Of a stretch of 64,000 nt of DNA, positions 1 through 10,200 are shown piece after piece (position 1 is the first letter of the stretch; each line of letters starts with the position of its first letter). Below the pieces are notes generated by a model. That model was not told the DNA's origin. It did not search any database and was given only the letters and a program-made list of their open reading frames with translations. Position numbers and translations under genes: made by a program. Source of the DNA: Halichondria panicea (lineage: Eukaryota; Porifera; Demospongiae; Suberitida; Halichondriidae); assembly GCF_963675165.1 (NCBI RefSeq), contig NC_087387.1, forward strand, positions 4,676,990 through 4,740,989, given 5' to 3'.

Positions 1-750
1 GAAATATGTTTGCAGACCAGTTACACAAACTTTGACATAAATACACAACTTGGCAATAGCACATCATGAATGACTTCAAGCCTTCTAGCTTGCTGCAACC
101 ATGCACATGCATCAGATGCACTAGTTGATACTTTTGATTCCTTTCACATTATGGAGCCATGAGTTCCACCAACCACAGAATGGGTCAACTTCGAATTTTG
201 CGCAAGCTGTTCACACTATCTCAATCTATTCCAAACTTGTAGAGTCAACACATTCCATATTGAACTAATACATAATTATATCTAAGTAACAAGTTCTAGT
301 TCAGTAAATGGTCTGTGTTGAGCTTTGGAAATCCAGAAAAAATCACCCTTCACTACAATCTGTGAATATTTGGGTGTCATCATTATGATAAAATACTTGT
401 GGTATATGTATTTCCTGTGTCTTGTCTTGCAAATACTGAAAACTTGGGGGAGGTTTCTTAACTGTACGCCCATTTCTTTTTAAATTTGCTGCCTTTTTTT
501 TGCTATAGCTACCTTAATTCTTCTGGATGAATAATGACAACAGCAAGAAAAAGTAAGGCCTGGGAACGAGGCTAGGTATTAGCCTTAGGGTAGACTAAAG
601 GTGGGGCTATTGGTTTTGACAACAAACACATAAGATATCAATAGAGCCCTAATACAAATACACAATAAATTCATTCGTGGTTATCTGACTTGAATAATAC
701 AGTACATCATCGGCAAAAACCATGCATCCAACTAAAGTGTTGAAAGGTTG
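1..750. other. No gene recognised
   Basis: No convincing coding exon was seen. A short open frame on the minus strand at 282-473 has no recognisable domain. The stretch from about 712 onward is the start of a duplication that also covers 1961-2218 (see the truncated copy at 751-945). Confidence 0.5.
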
Positions 751-945
751 TTAATTAATTACGCTCTCAATTTTCTCCAAATAGTACCTGTCCACATATT
801 CTCCGATACCCCAAACACTTAGCCCAGTCACAGCACCAGCCACAGCACCAAAGGGACCTCCTACACCGAATCCAGCAAGACCACCGCCAACAACATTGCC
901 AAATGCTCCAACAATCTTTGCTTCTTTTTCATAGCCAAATACTTC
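751..945 (-). pseudogene. Truncated copy of the secreted Gly-rich protein gene
   Basis: Read on the minus strand, this stretch encodes about 64 residues closely matching the C-terminal part of the protein at 1943-2704, including GAFGNVVGGGLAGFG and AVAGAVTGLSVWGIGEYVD. It ends differently, with a short Lys/Glu/Ile tail and a stop at 751-753. Just upstream in the same frame is a TAA, and the similarity stops at about 945. There is no start codon, signal peptide or acceptor. Downstream non-coding sequence (712-735) is also shared with the intact gene, so this is a partial tandem duplicate about 1.25 kb away. It could in principle serve as an alternative last exon, but no splice site supports that. 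Confidence 0.75.
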
Positions 946-1942
946 GAGGGTAAGTTAACGTACAAGGTGGCAGATAATAGCAAGACCACGTAAAGTTACA
1001 CCACTAAACACGCACACAAAGTTATGCAATTATTATACTGACCTAAGAGGATAGAGATTAGTGGACGTTTATGTATGTAGAGGTCACGCGTGTCTTATAC
1101 CTCCTCTGGTTAATACATCGAGCACACTGTGCATGTACAAAAACGGGTACTCACTAAGATGGCACTATAGTTCCTCCGCTGGAGTCTTCGGCAGTGCAGC
1201 CAGTGGTGGAGTTGTCCTCTGACCCGGTGAAACCTCTCATTTTTTTCACTCCATTACTAGAACTAGGGGAGAGGGGTTGTATTCACGGACAGCTATAGAA
1301 TCCGAGTCGTATTCCCCGGAATACAATTATCGTGATCAAATTTAATAAGTCCGTGTAAAAAAAGCTGAAACAGTACCATTCATTCAAGTAGATTTGTAAG
1401 CTGCTCCCTAGATTTTATGGCTCCCTGCAAGTTTATAGAGGATTGTATAGCTATATACAAACTCTTGTAAACCTATAGTAGATCTATAGCTCACCCGACA
1501 TCGTATCCATTGAGGAACCCAGCAGAGGTAATGAAGACAGAGCAGGTCACCACATAACACCATTTGCACCCACAGCCAAGAGACATAATAATAATCAGCT
1601 AGATCTAGCACTGTAGCAGGGGCTTATATTTACAAGCCTATAGCCTTTAACCTTGCCGCCTGCATGTACGTACACGTCTGCATGCTAGATCTAAATGGGT
1701 ATGCAGTTGCAGCCAGCTAGTCTACTTCTCCAAGAAGGGTGGGGCTGCTGTCGGTTTTTCTGATGGCCTCTTTTCAGGCACTTTCAACTTTCAAAAACAA
1801 CAAAATTATTCATAACATGACTAGACTATAGTAGATCTAATTAATACACTAGATCTACTAACTGTTACAATTATTATCATCTGCGCTGCCTTGACAATAT
1901 CATAATAATTCTTCAAGCAGCTCAAAATAGCAAGCATCATCG
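946..1942. other. Spacer between the two Gly-rich gene copies
   Basis: No coding exon was recognised. A piece with the end sequence of the local MITE family lies at about 1081-1105 (a GTGTCTTATACCTCCTCTGG stretch). Several AGATCTA-rich short repeats occur. The minus frame at 1408-1611 shows no domain. Confidence 0.4.
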
Positions 1943-2704
1943 CTAAGCCTTAGAGTTTTTCCAAAAACCATGCATCCAACTAGCAACTGTTGAAATGTTT
2001 TCAGAATAGTCAATTCCACTTTCAACTACGTCCAAACAGTAGTACCTGTTGTCCACATATTCTCCGATACCCCAAACACTTAGTCCAGTCACAGCACCAG
2101 CCACAGCACCAAGGGGACCGAGTACACCGAATCCAGCAAGACCACCGCCAACAACATTGCCAAATGCTCCAACAATCTTTGCTTCTTTTTTATAGCCATT
2201 TACTTCGAGGAAAAATTGACCAACATCACCAGCAAAGCCTAACGGATGAGTAGCAGCCTTTGATATCACAGTAAACTTGGATCCAATAAATTTACCGATG
2301 ACCTTGGCAATAATCGATCGAACTTTTTGCTTATTTTTAACCTTTGTAAAAAATTCTTCATAATCGTAAGTCGGTCCATCATTATCTGTTAGACTCTGTC
2401 GTACTGTTTTAACAACAAAACTTACAGCTTCTTCTACAATATAATCGATTATCCCAAATTTATTCATCTTGTCAAATAGCTTCTGGCACCCTTCGCCACT
2501 GTAGCCCGGAATCACTTGACAGATTTTATCATTTACACTTTGATAAACCTGTTTTAGTGCATACTCACAGAACGGGAGAACAACAGCAATTGGAACTCCA
2601 TTTGAGGGCTCTTTATTGCAAAAATTGCCATTCACAAATGAGATATTTCCAGCAAACCCCGTCAGAGCAACAACCAACAACACCACCTTCACTGTGCTCA
2701 ACAT
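1943..2704 (-). CDS. Secreted protein with glycine-rich hydrophobic C-terminal half (unknown family)
   Basis: Single-exon frame of 253 aa. An in-frame ATG lies further upstream (2767), but the ATG at 2704 is preferred because it is followed at once by a classical signal peptide (LSTVKVVLLVVALTGFAG, cleavage near residue 26). The mature protein has five cysteines, a mixed helical middle, and a strongly hydrophobic Gly/Ala-rich block (about residues 180-225) with GxxxG spacing, which suggests helices that pack against each other or a membrane. I do not recognise the family and assign no function. A secreted or membrane-associated role is inferred only from the signal peptide and this block. The C-terminal part is duplicated at 751-945. 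Neighbour: ENKD1, same strand, 790 bp away, with no sign of a link. Confidence 0.7.
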   Translation of the reverse strand: MLSTVKVVLLVVALTGFAGNISFVNGNFCNKEPSNGVPIAVVLPFCEYALKQVYQSVNDKICQVIPGYSGEGCQKLFDKMNKFGIIDYIVEEAVSFVVKTVRQSLTDNDGPTYDYEEFFTKVKNKQKVRSIIAKVIGKFIGSKFTVISKAATHPLGFAGDVGQFFLEVNGYKKEAKIVGAFGNVVGGGLAGFGVLGPLGAVAGAVTGLSVWGIGEYVDNRYYCLDVVESGIDYSENISTVASWMHGFWKNSKA

Positions 2705-3495
2705 TGCTACACTCTGTATAATGCTAGTATTAGATCTCACTTCTCTATCTCTGTGACAAACAAACACTAGGAGCTATTGCAACACCTTTGAAACAGTGAA
2801 TACTACAGTAAAGGGATATTCCCTGGGACAATCCCGTTTCAAGCACATAATTATGTGAACTTATAGACTTTTGGCAACTGACATGTTGTGCACAATTCAT
2901 TACTGTTCAATGTATATAAGTGCAACTCATACTTACTAGCAGGGTTTATATAGTAGCAGGGTTTATACAGAGGGGGGGGCACAACTGTGCCCTGGGATCT
3001 TCTCTCCCATGCAGCCAAAGTTTCTCCCTCCTAGAAATCTGAATGAATTCATGTAACAAAAAGTATCTACAATCTCTGTAAGTCAAACATTTCCCCCTTT
3101 CAGCTAAACATCTTGTATGAATATACAGTCATTACATCTACATGTACCATGTAACAGAAGTAGGCTAAGATAATTACCATTATTCTCACACACTATGGAG
3201 CAGCAATGTGTTCATACATTGAAGTGTTTACTCATCTGCTCTAATGAAGACTTTAGACCAGCTGGCAACTTGATACAGTACACACAATTACAAGCATTCT
3301 AGCAATCAGTGTGTTCAACGAATTCTATGTACAGGTACATGTAATTGATAGAGCTCTACAGTCATTACCAGGGGTAAAAAGTGAGGGTAAAGAAATGTTT
3401 TTTTCATGAAAATGGTAGCAGGTGCAAATTAATTACATGTACAAGCTAAGGAAATGAAACAGGAATCAGGATGTGTTTATAGTTTATAGCAGTGT
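2705..3495. other. Intergenic, no gene seen
   Basis: AT-rich spacer between the ENKD1 stop codon and the start of the Gly-rich protein gene. It contains an 8-9 base G run near 2973 but no recognisable exon. It should hold the 3' UTR of ENKD1 and the promoter of the gene at 1943-2704. Confidence 0.4.
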
Positions 3496-6400
3496 TCACT
3501 CATCTGTCCTAACGAAGACTCTGGGTCTACTGAATATCTTGAGAGCGTCTTCAATCTCTCCCAGTTTGCTCTCGAGTGCTGTCTTGCGTTGCTTGACCCT
3601 CAGAGTAACACTTTGTAGGGGCAGGGCATTAAGCTCAGCAGTCAGAGTCGACTGATCTGCAGGGGGATATAAGAGTGTGATCACCTCCACCTTGAATAAT
3701 TATAATGGTGGAATCACCTAAACTACTTAGTACAAGTAAAGTAATGTACAAGACTACAAGGAAAATACAAACTTGAATGTACATGTACTCCAAGCAACAA
3801 GACATCGATCTGTACTGTAGCTACTGATTGCATAAAGTAAAATTTTAACTTGGAAACTGGACAATCCAATTCAAGTTATGGGCTCTGAAACGTACATGTA
3901 GCTACATACTTTAGGATTATGCCTACATGTACATGTAGCCTAGGTACAAGCATCACACTATTAAAGTAGTACCCAATCTTGATAACTAGCATTATAAACA
4001 ATGTCTACGTACGTTCTCTTAGAGCTTGTAAAGTTTTGAGTCTCTCCTTGGCAGGCATTAGAGTGTGACCGGGAGGGACGGTGGGGTCAGGCAGGGAGGC
4101 AACTCTCTCCTCCTCAGCACGACGCCACTCCTCTTGTCTGGCTCGAAGACTACCACACATAATTATAAGGATTCATAAGTACATGTACGATAGACTTAGT
4201 ACACACACACAAAGGCAAACACTTAAATGCTGGTAGAGCTACAAAGCTACACACACTGCACTCAACTATATAATTACGTACAAGTGCGGTTCCAACTAAT
4301 CAACCAGATGCCTATAGGAATTGTAAGCACTAAAAAAAGCAAACAGAAAAGGGCCTTTCAAAATTGAAACAGTGGCTCTAAGTGTACATACAGGAGTACA
4401 GTGAATCTAATATTGCTACGGTACTCACTATTGTGGGACCTGTCCTCTCTGATACTCGTGCAGGTCTTGTTGTTTCTTAGCCTCCAGAGATTCTAGTTTC
4501 TGTCTAGAGGGTGGCCTCTTAATACTTGTGGTACAAGCTGAGCTGACGTTAGCGGCTAAAAAGTTCTGAAGGGGGAAAGAACGAAAATTGCGTGGTCATT
4601 ATTTTAGTGAGGATAATAAGTTTCAGAAGGAGATCACACAATAAAAGTAGAATGTAAGCTCAAAATGTTGGCAGTTAGAGGATATAACTGCCATTAATTT
4701 TGAGATAACTGTGGAAAAACTACGGGCAAATAATTAAAACTACAGTGTAGTCAATCAGCAAAAGTATATATAATATTACAATGCTTACATGTACCTTGCT
4801 TCTCTCGCTATTAACACTGGATGGTCTCCTCTCTCTAAGTCCAGTGTTAGAGTCCCCTACACCAGTGCCATTGACAGGCACTCTGGAGTCACCACCATTA
4901 TGGTGTGTCACCGGGCCCCACCTCACAGCCCCGGCTGAGGATGGACGACCACCAGAGGGAGGTCTTGGGCCCTGAAAACGTGTGCATGGGGGGGGGGGGG
5001 GGGGAGTATCATTACAGTACACCAAATTACAGTACACCAATGACCATGACGATTGTAATAGGCTTTATAGGTAAATAATTATGTAGATAAAAGTATTATA
5101 AAGACCAATTTGTACATGTATACGTATACGCAAGTACAAGAAAATATTTAGGATTCGCTTGCTCAGGATTTTTTTAGTGGGGGCTTATTTTCTGAAATAG
5201 TATTCAGTAAATTTCGTATATAGCTAATACCAGTGGTTAAAAATCCTGAATGATGGCCGAGCCGACCACTGCCAACCAATGTGGGGAGAACTTTCCTGAA
5301 GTAAGAATTATAAAGTGTAGTTTCTCACATTAATATGCGCAGTGACCTTGGCTGGAATGTGGCTGTACTTGTCTAACATCTGCACTGGTTTGAGGGGCTT
5401 ACTCTTCTCCTCCTGTTTTCTCTTGGACTGGCTCTGAATCTCACGAATCTTACGCATGTTCATCTTTGTAAAGTTCTTGGGATCTTCACCTACAGATTTA
5501 ACATGAGAATTGTATGATGCTGTATATACAACCATAAGTCTGAAAGCAATTATTTTGAAACGGTGTTCCTAATCACTCGTACAGTACAATGTAGCCTATT
5601 GTCAGTAGTGTGGTATATATTGCCTATATTAAAACAGGAAGTGAAAACCATCTAGAGTAAGCATAGAATCACCTCAAACTTTGAAATTAAAAATCAATTG
5701 GAGACATTAATTATCTTCCACAGAGGAGGTTGGACGCGCGTCATCCACAATCAGGTTTTATGACGTGCATTCAATTAAATAGACCCAAAAGGCACCTCGA
5801 TGCTCATCTGTTCTGCAGGCTGTACAGAGACACTGCAAGTAGCCAGAAGCGGCCTAGGAGCACTCCCACCACCCTTCTATACCTTCCATACACTGCTGAA
5901 AAGATTTCAAGATGGTAATTTTTCGACACTTATTTCAAATGTTGTGTAACAAGATTATGATCTATAATTATGAGCAGAGGAGATCAGAGCACCATTAATC
6001 TGTTTCTCTTTAGCATTCTCTAGTTCTTATTTGCACTGATATTCTAAACCTTTGACCTCAGAGGAATTATATACATCAAGAGTAGATCTTGTATACATGT
6101 AATGAACGCGTCATGTGTCCAACCTCCTCTGGCTAATCCGAGTGTGCACTACATGTATACCCCACCCCCTCAGAGTACCCCATCTCTCGTACGTTTGTAT
6201 CTGCTCTTAGATTGTGGTGGCTGTGCCATTGTCTCAAAGAGCAGTCCCACAGAGCCGATAGTGTGGGCCCGGGCAATGTCAACAGCCTCCGGTTTCACAC
6301 GAACACTGCAGTTAGAGAGTTAGATGACATTCATTTTTGTACATACGGTCTAGGTACGTATTGGAAATAATTTTACATAATTTATTATGTGTATCTATGA

Positions 6401-6906
6401 TGTATGTGTGGGGGGGGGCAGACAGACTATGAACGTAACGGCAAAATCTCAGATGACCTGTGGTTAGGGGTAAAAAGCCAATCGAACTAGACTGTGAAAG
6501 CTACCGTATAGCGGGTAATTTTTGTGGGGTAAAAAATTAGTTTATCCCGAAAATGGTGATTTTCGTGAGTAAAAATCTTATTGCCTGCATAGCATTTATA
6601 CGTTCCGGTAAGCCACGCCTATATTAACATTTCGTGGAGGTCAGCTTGCCCACGAAAATAACGAATTTTTTACCCCACGAAAATTACCCGCTATATATAC
6701 AGTATTTATTAACAATTCATATTTACAACAAAACTTCTTTAATTTGCTGGCAGTAAGCGTTAATACAGTGTACACTGTATTCTATGACATTAAACTCGCC
6801 TAGGTGAGGGGTCTCGGTGTGGTCCCTGTGGGTAAAAGTTGTCAAAAAAGTTGGACGTCTGCTCATATCCAGGGTCGGAGGAAAATGGGGTACGAGGGAG
6901 AGCCAT
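3496..6906 (-). CDS. ENKD1: Enkurin domain-containing protein 1
   Basis: Seven exons: 6906-6800, 6305-6193, 5489-5329, 4971-4795, 4565-4429, 4149-4013, 3656-3496. They total 993 nt (330 aa; human ENKD1 is 346 aa) and every junction keeps phase. Signature stretches match ENKD1 in order: EDPKNFTKMNMRKIREIQ, then KYSHIPAKVTAHI, RGQVPQYLRARQEEWRR, PPGHTLMPAKERL and the C-terminal ALKIFSRPRVFVR. The last two form the enkurin domain (about residues 235-330). ENKD1 is a microtubule-binding centrosome/ciliary-base protein in vertebrates; here that role is inferred by homology. Intron 1 uses a GC donor (AG followed by GCGAGT at 6799). Intron 2 holds an old MITE. The gene lies head-to-head with the death/ankyrin gene. 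Exon 1 is the least conserved and least certain part. Confidence 0.93.
4988..5007. repeat. Poly-G tract
   Basis: A run of about 17 Gs next to the 5' border of the fourth ENKD1 exon (acceptor at 4972-4973 on the minus strand), which makes the polypyrimidine tract of that intron a pure C run on the coding strand. Length is likely to vary or to be mis-assembled. Confidence 0.8.
5721..6131. mobile_element. Old MITE in ENKD1 intron 2
   Basis: The ends are inverted repeats: CAGAGGAGGTTGGACRCG-like on the left and its complement ending CCAACCTCCTCTG on the right. They match the ends of the element at 10252-10791 apart from a few bases. No target-site duplication is seen, so the copy is probably old. 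No coding capacity. Confidence 0.6.
6503..6702. mobile_element. Short palindromic MITE (about 200 bp)
   Basis: The two ends are near-perfect inverted repeats of about 30 bp: TAGCGGGTAATTTTTGTGG on the left and the complement ending in ACCCGCTA on the right. The pair is flanked by TA-rich sequence. Related copies with the same CCCGCTATACGGTA type of end lie near 47566-47792 and 54055-54262. It lies in ENKD1 intron 1. Confidence 0.7.
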
Positions 6907-7281
6907 TACAAGGTCCCGAGAACAAACCTATTCAGCATGATAGATCTCCAAAATTAATACCAGTGGCAAAAAATTAATGATGGTTGTTCTATCTAAATAA
7001 AGCGCATGGAAAGGTTACCATGACAAAATACTTTGTAGTACAAATTGCCCTTAGAGCAGTGCAGTATTAGAAGATATACGGTAATTCCGAAAGTCACGCG
7101 ATCCAACGTACTATGTTTGTGCGCCACTATAGCCGCTCCCAATCCACAAAAAGTCTTTTATTATCCGCTAGCTATCTCTAGCCAAATATTTAAAAGCTAG
7201 TGAGCGCAAGTTTTTATAGTAACAGAAACCTTTCGTTAGTGTAGTTCACTTGTGCCTGCCACACCTCTTCCAGGGGCTGGT
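6907..7281. promoter_or_regulatory. Shared 375 bp region between two divergent genes
   Basis: The start codons of ENKD1 (6906, minus) and the death/ankyrin gene (7282, plus) face away from each other with only 375 bp between. Both promoters and both 5' UTRs must fit here, unless either gene has a further upstream non-coding exon (a possible acceptor CTCTTCCAG lies just before 7272). No specific binding motif was identified. Confidence 0.5.
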
Positions 7282-10200
7282 ATGGCTACATGTAGGAGTG
7301 CAGATTTTGACCGTGGCCATGGATTACTGGGTAACTTGGAGACTACTACTAGACTTGCTAGATCATATAAATTATAGCTACTGGCATATTATTTATGTAT
7401 TTTACAACAGATACGAAGTTGAAGATTGATGATCATCTGACTGTGTATGAACGGTTGTTTAATGCTGATACCCGCTGGTACAATATTGGATTGAAATTGA
7501 AGGTTCCTAATGAAAAACTAAAGAATATCAGAGAAGTTAATCGTAATGATTCAGAAAGATGCTTGTGTGAAATGATTGATTACTGTATAAAAAGTGATGA
7601 TGGTCTCACTTGGAAAAAAGTGTGTGACTCTCTCAGATCTCCAATAGTGAAATGTAACCAAATCGCTGAAGATATTGAAGAGTGGCTACTAATTCAACAG
7701 AAAGGTATATTAAATAGATACTTGATTGAAACGCTTATTATAATTACATGATATACTTTCAGTCAGCAGAGATACTGATGAAACGTTAAACCAAGAAAGT
7801 CATGTCACTCATGAGTCCACTTCAGAGTCAGAGAACTTTTCTGAATTAGGTACAATTCCGAGTCTGAGAGTCTACTTAAAGATCTCTTGAGACCCAAAGG
7901 CCTGAGGCTCGAGGCTATATATTATTATAGCGCCCCCATGCATAGCGAGGGTGCTACTGAGTGCATGCCTGAGTCTCAAAATCTCATATATATAGTGACC
8001 ATTGGACGAGGTCTATTAACTGCATGTGGTGTACACAAATAAGCAAAACCTACCTAATTATCAGCTAGCTACAAACATAATGGACAGCACGGACGACGCT
8101 ACTAGACAGCTAAGCCAAGCTCTTGCTTAATAGTTTCTCGTAGCATATAATTTAAGAGTGCATGCATGCATGGTAGTGTAAATGTGACAGAAAATATGAG
8201 CTTGCTGCTATAATTATTATATCGCTAAACATGATGATTCATGATTGTTGACCGACAGTATAATAATGCATTGCTATTAAAAGGTTTCTCTAACCACCAA
8301 GTTGTCATAATGACCCTATAGGTATAGATAAACATAGCCGTGTGCAGTATAGATAAACGTAATTATAGTACGTGCATCACTCACTGCACAGGTATATTGT
8401 TTACAGTTACAATAATCAACTAGTGTTCAAGCTGGCGCTGTGCTAATGCCTCTCGCCATGTTTTTGCTTTCGCTCAAAAGTATTAGAGAAAGGTTAATAA
8501 TTTGCAATAATTATGATTTCAAATTGACAAAATAGGTGTTAGCAATTGAATGAACATTAAACACAGTAACAATAATACAAATTGAAAATAATGTAGAAAA
8601 GGTTGGTTTGTGGCTTACCTGGACCTCAACAAAGAAGAAAATTGATTCTGATTCTGCAAAATGGATTCTCTTACACGTGGTATTGAGCGCGCATGCGCAT
8701 TAGATCTACATCCAGGAATAGGGGTGTGTCTGCAAGTTCAATCAACAATGGCTACTAAAATAGCTAGCTTCTTTAGCAGCTCTTTCTAACTCTTGTAGCC
8801 AACAAAAAGCTAGCGCTTAAGTGCAAGGCTAACTCATAAGTTGAATAGAAAGTTTGTGCGAACAGATGATGCTATGAAAGATTCTGAAGAGACTGCAACA
8901 GCCTTCAATGTGAGTCAAACTAGCCATAACTCGAGAAAGAAGCTTTAGTTTGCTAATCCACGAATCAAAATCCAAGAGAACGTGGCTAGAAGCCTATAGA
9001 AGCTGTTAGTTTTCGTCGCATTGTAACCGTTGAGCAGTTATAGCTGGAATACACACACAGACAGACAGACACACACACAGTCAGCTTTACCGTATCCCTC
9101 GTGCGGCTACGCCTCGAGGCATAATAATGAATACAATGAAAGCACCGCGGGTGCTGATGCATGGATATGTATTAAAGCTACTGGCAAACCATAATTATAA
9201 AGCTACTATATATAGCTATATTGCCAGGAGCCCATAAATAAGATAAGAGGCTAACTTCAACGTATACTCGGGAATCCCATTTCGTGAAACCGCATTTCCA
9301 TTTTTATGGAAGCGACTAAGTGCTTGCAAACTGCGGCCCTGTGTTGCATATAACACAGGGATATTCAACCACTTATTATGCCTCGAGGCGTAGCCACACG
9401 AGGGATACGGTAAAGCTGACTGTCTGTGTATGTGTTTTTCCAGCTGTAACTGATCAACGATTGGAGAACTAGCAGCTTCTATATAGGCTTCTAGCCACAT
9501 TCTCAAACTAAAGCTTCTTTCTTGAGTTATGGGCTCACATTGAAGGCTGTTACAGTCTCTTCAGAATCTTTCCTAGCATCATCTGTTCGCACAAACTTTC
9601 TATTCAACATAATTATGAGTTAGCCTTAATGCACTAAAGTGCTAGCTTTTGTTAGCTACAAGAGTCAGAAAAGATCTGAGAAGCTAGCTATAGTATAGTA
9701 GCCATTATTAATTTTTGTGAACTTGATCTCTTGCAGACACACCCTTTAATAATTATTCCTATGGATGTAATGCGCATGCTGCGCGCTCATCCCCACATGT
9801 TAGAGAATCCAGTACAGTGGCTGCCAGAATCAACTTATTTCTTCTTCTTGAGGTCCTGGTATATACAGTATTACCGATATAAGCCACAAAACACAGTGGG
9901 AGAGTAAGTTTAGTGGTCGCTAACCGTAGCGGAGGCAGAGGGCATACACGAAAATGATACCATTATAGAATAGATAACAATAGATATACATCCATGCATG
10001 TCCACAAGTCTTTTCTTCTCATGTAGTTATAGATATAGATATATTATATACACTTTCTGCACTACAACATATAATTATACTGTTTGTGTTGTCTGTGCAT
10101 GCTTATATTTAAATTCTCTCTTACTCTGTACATTTGACAAAGGTTTGCTCCCACTGTTTGGCTACAGGCCATTTGCTTTTAAATTACTGTACCCTCGCGA

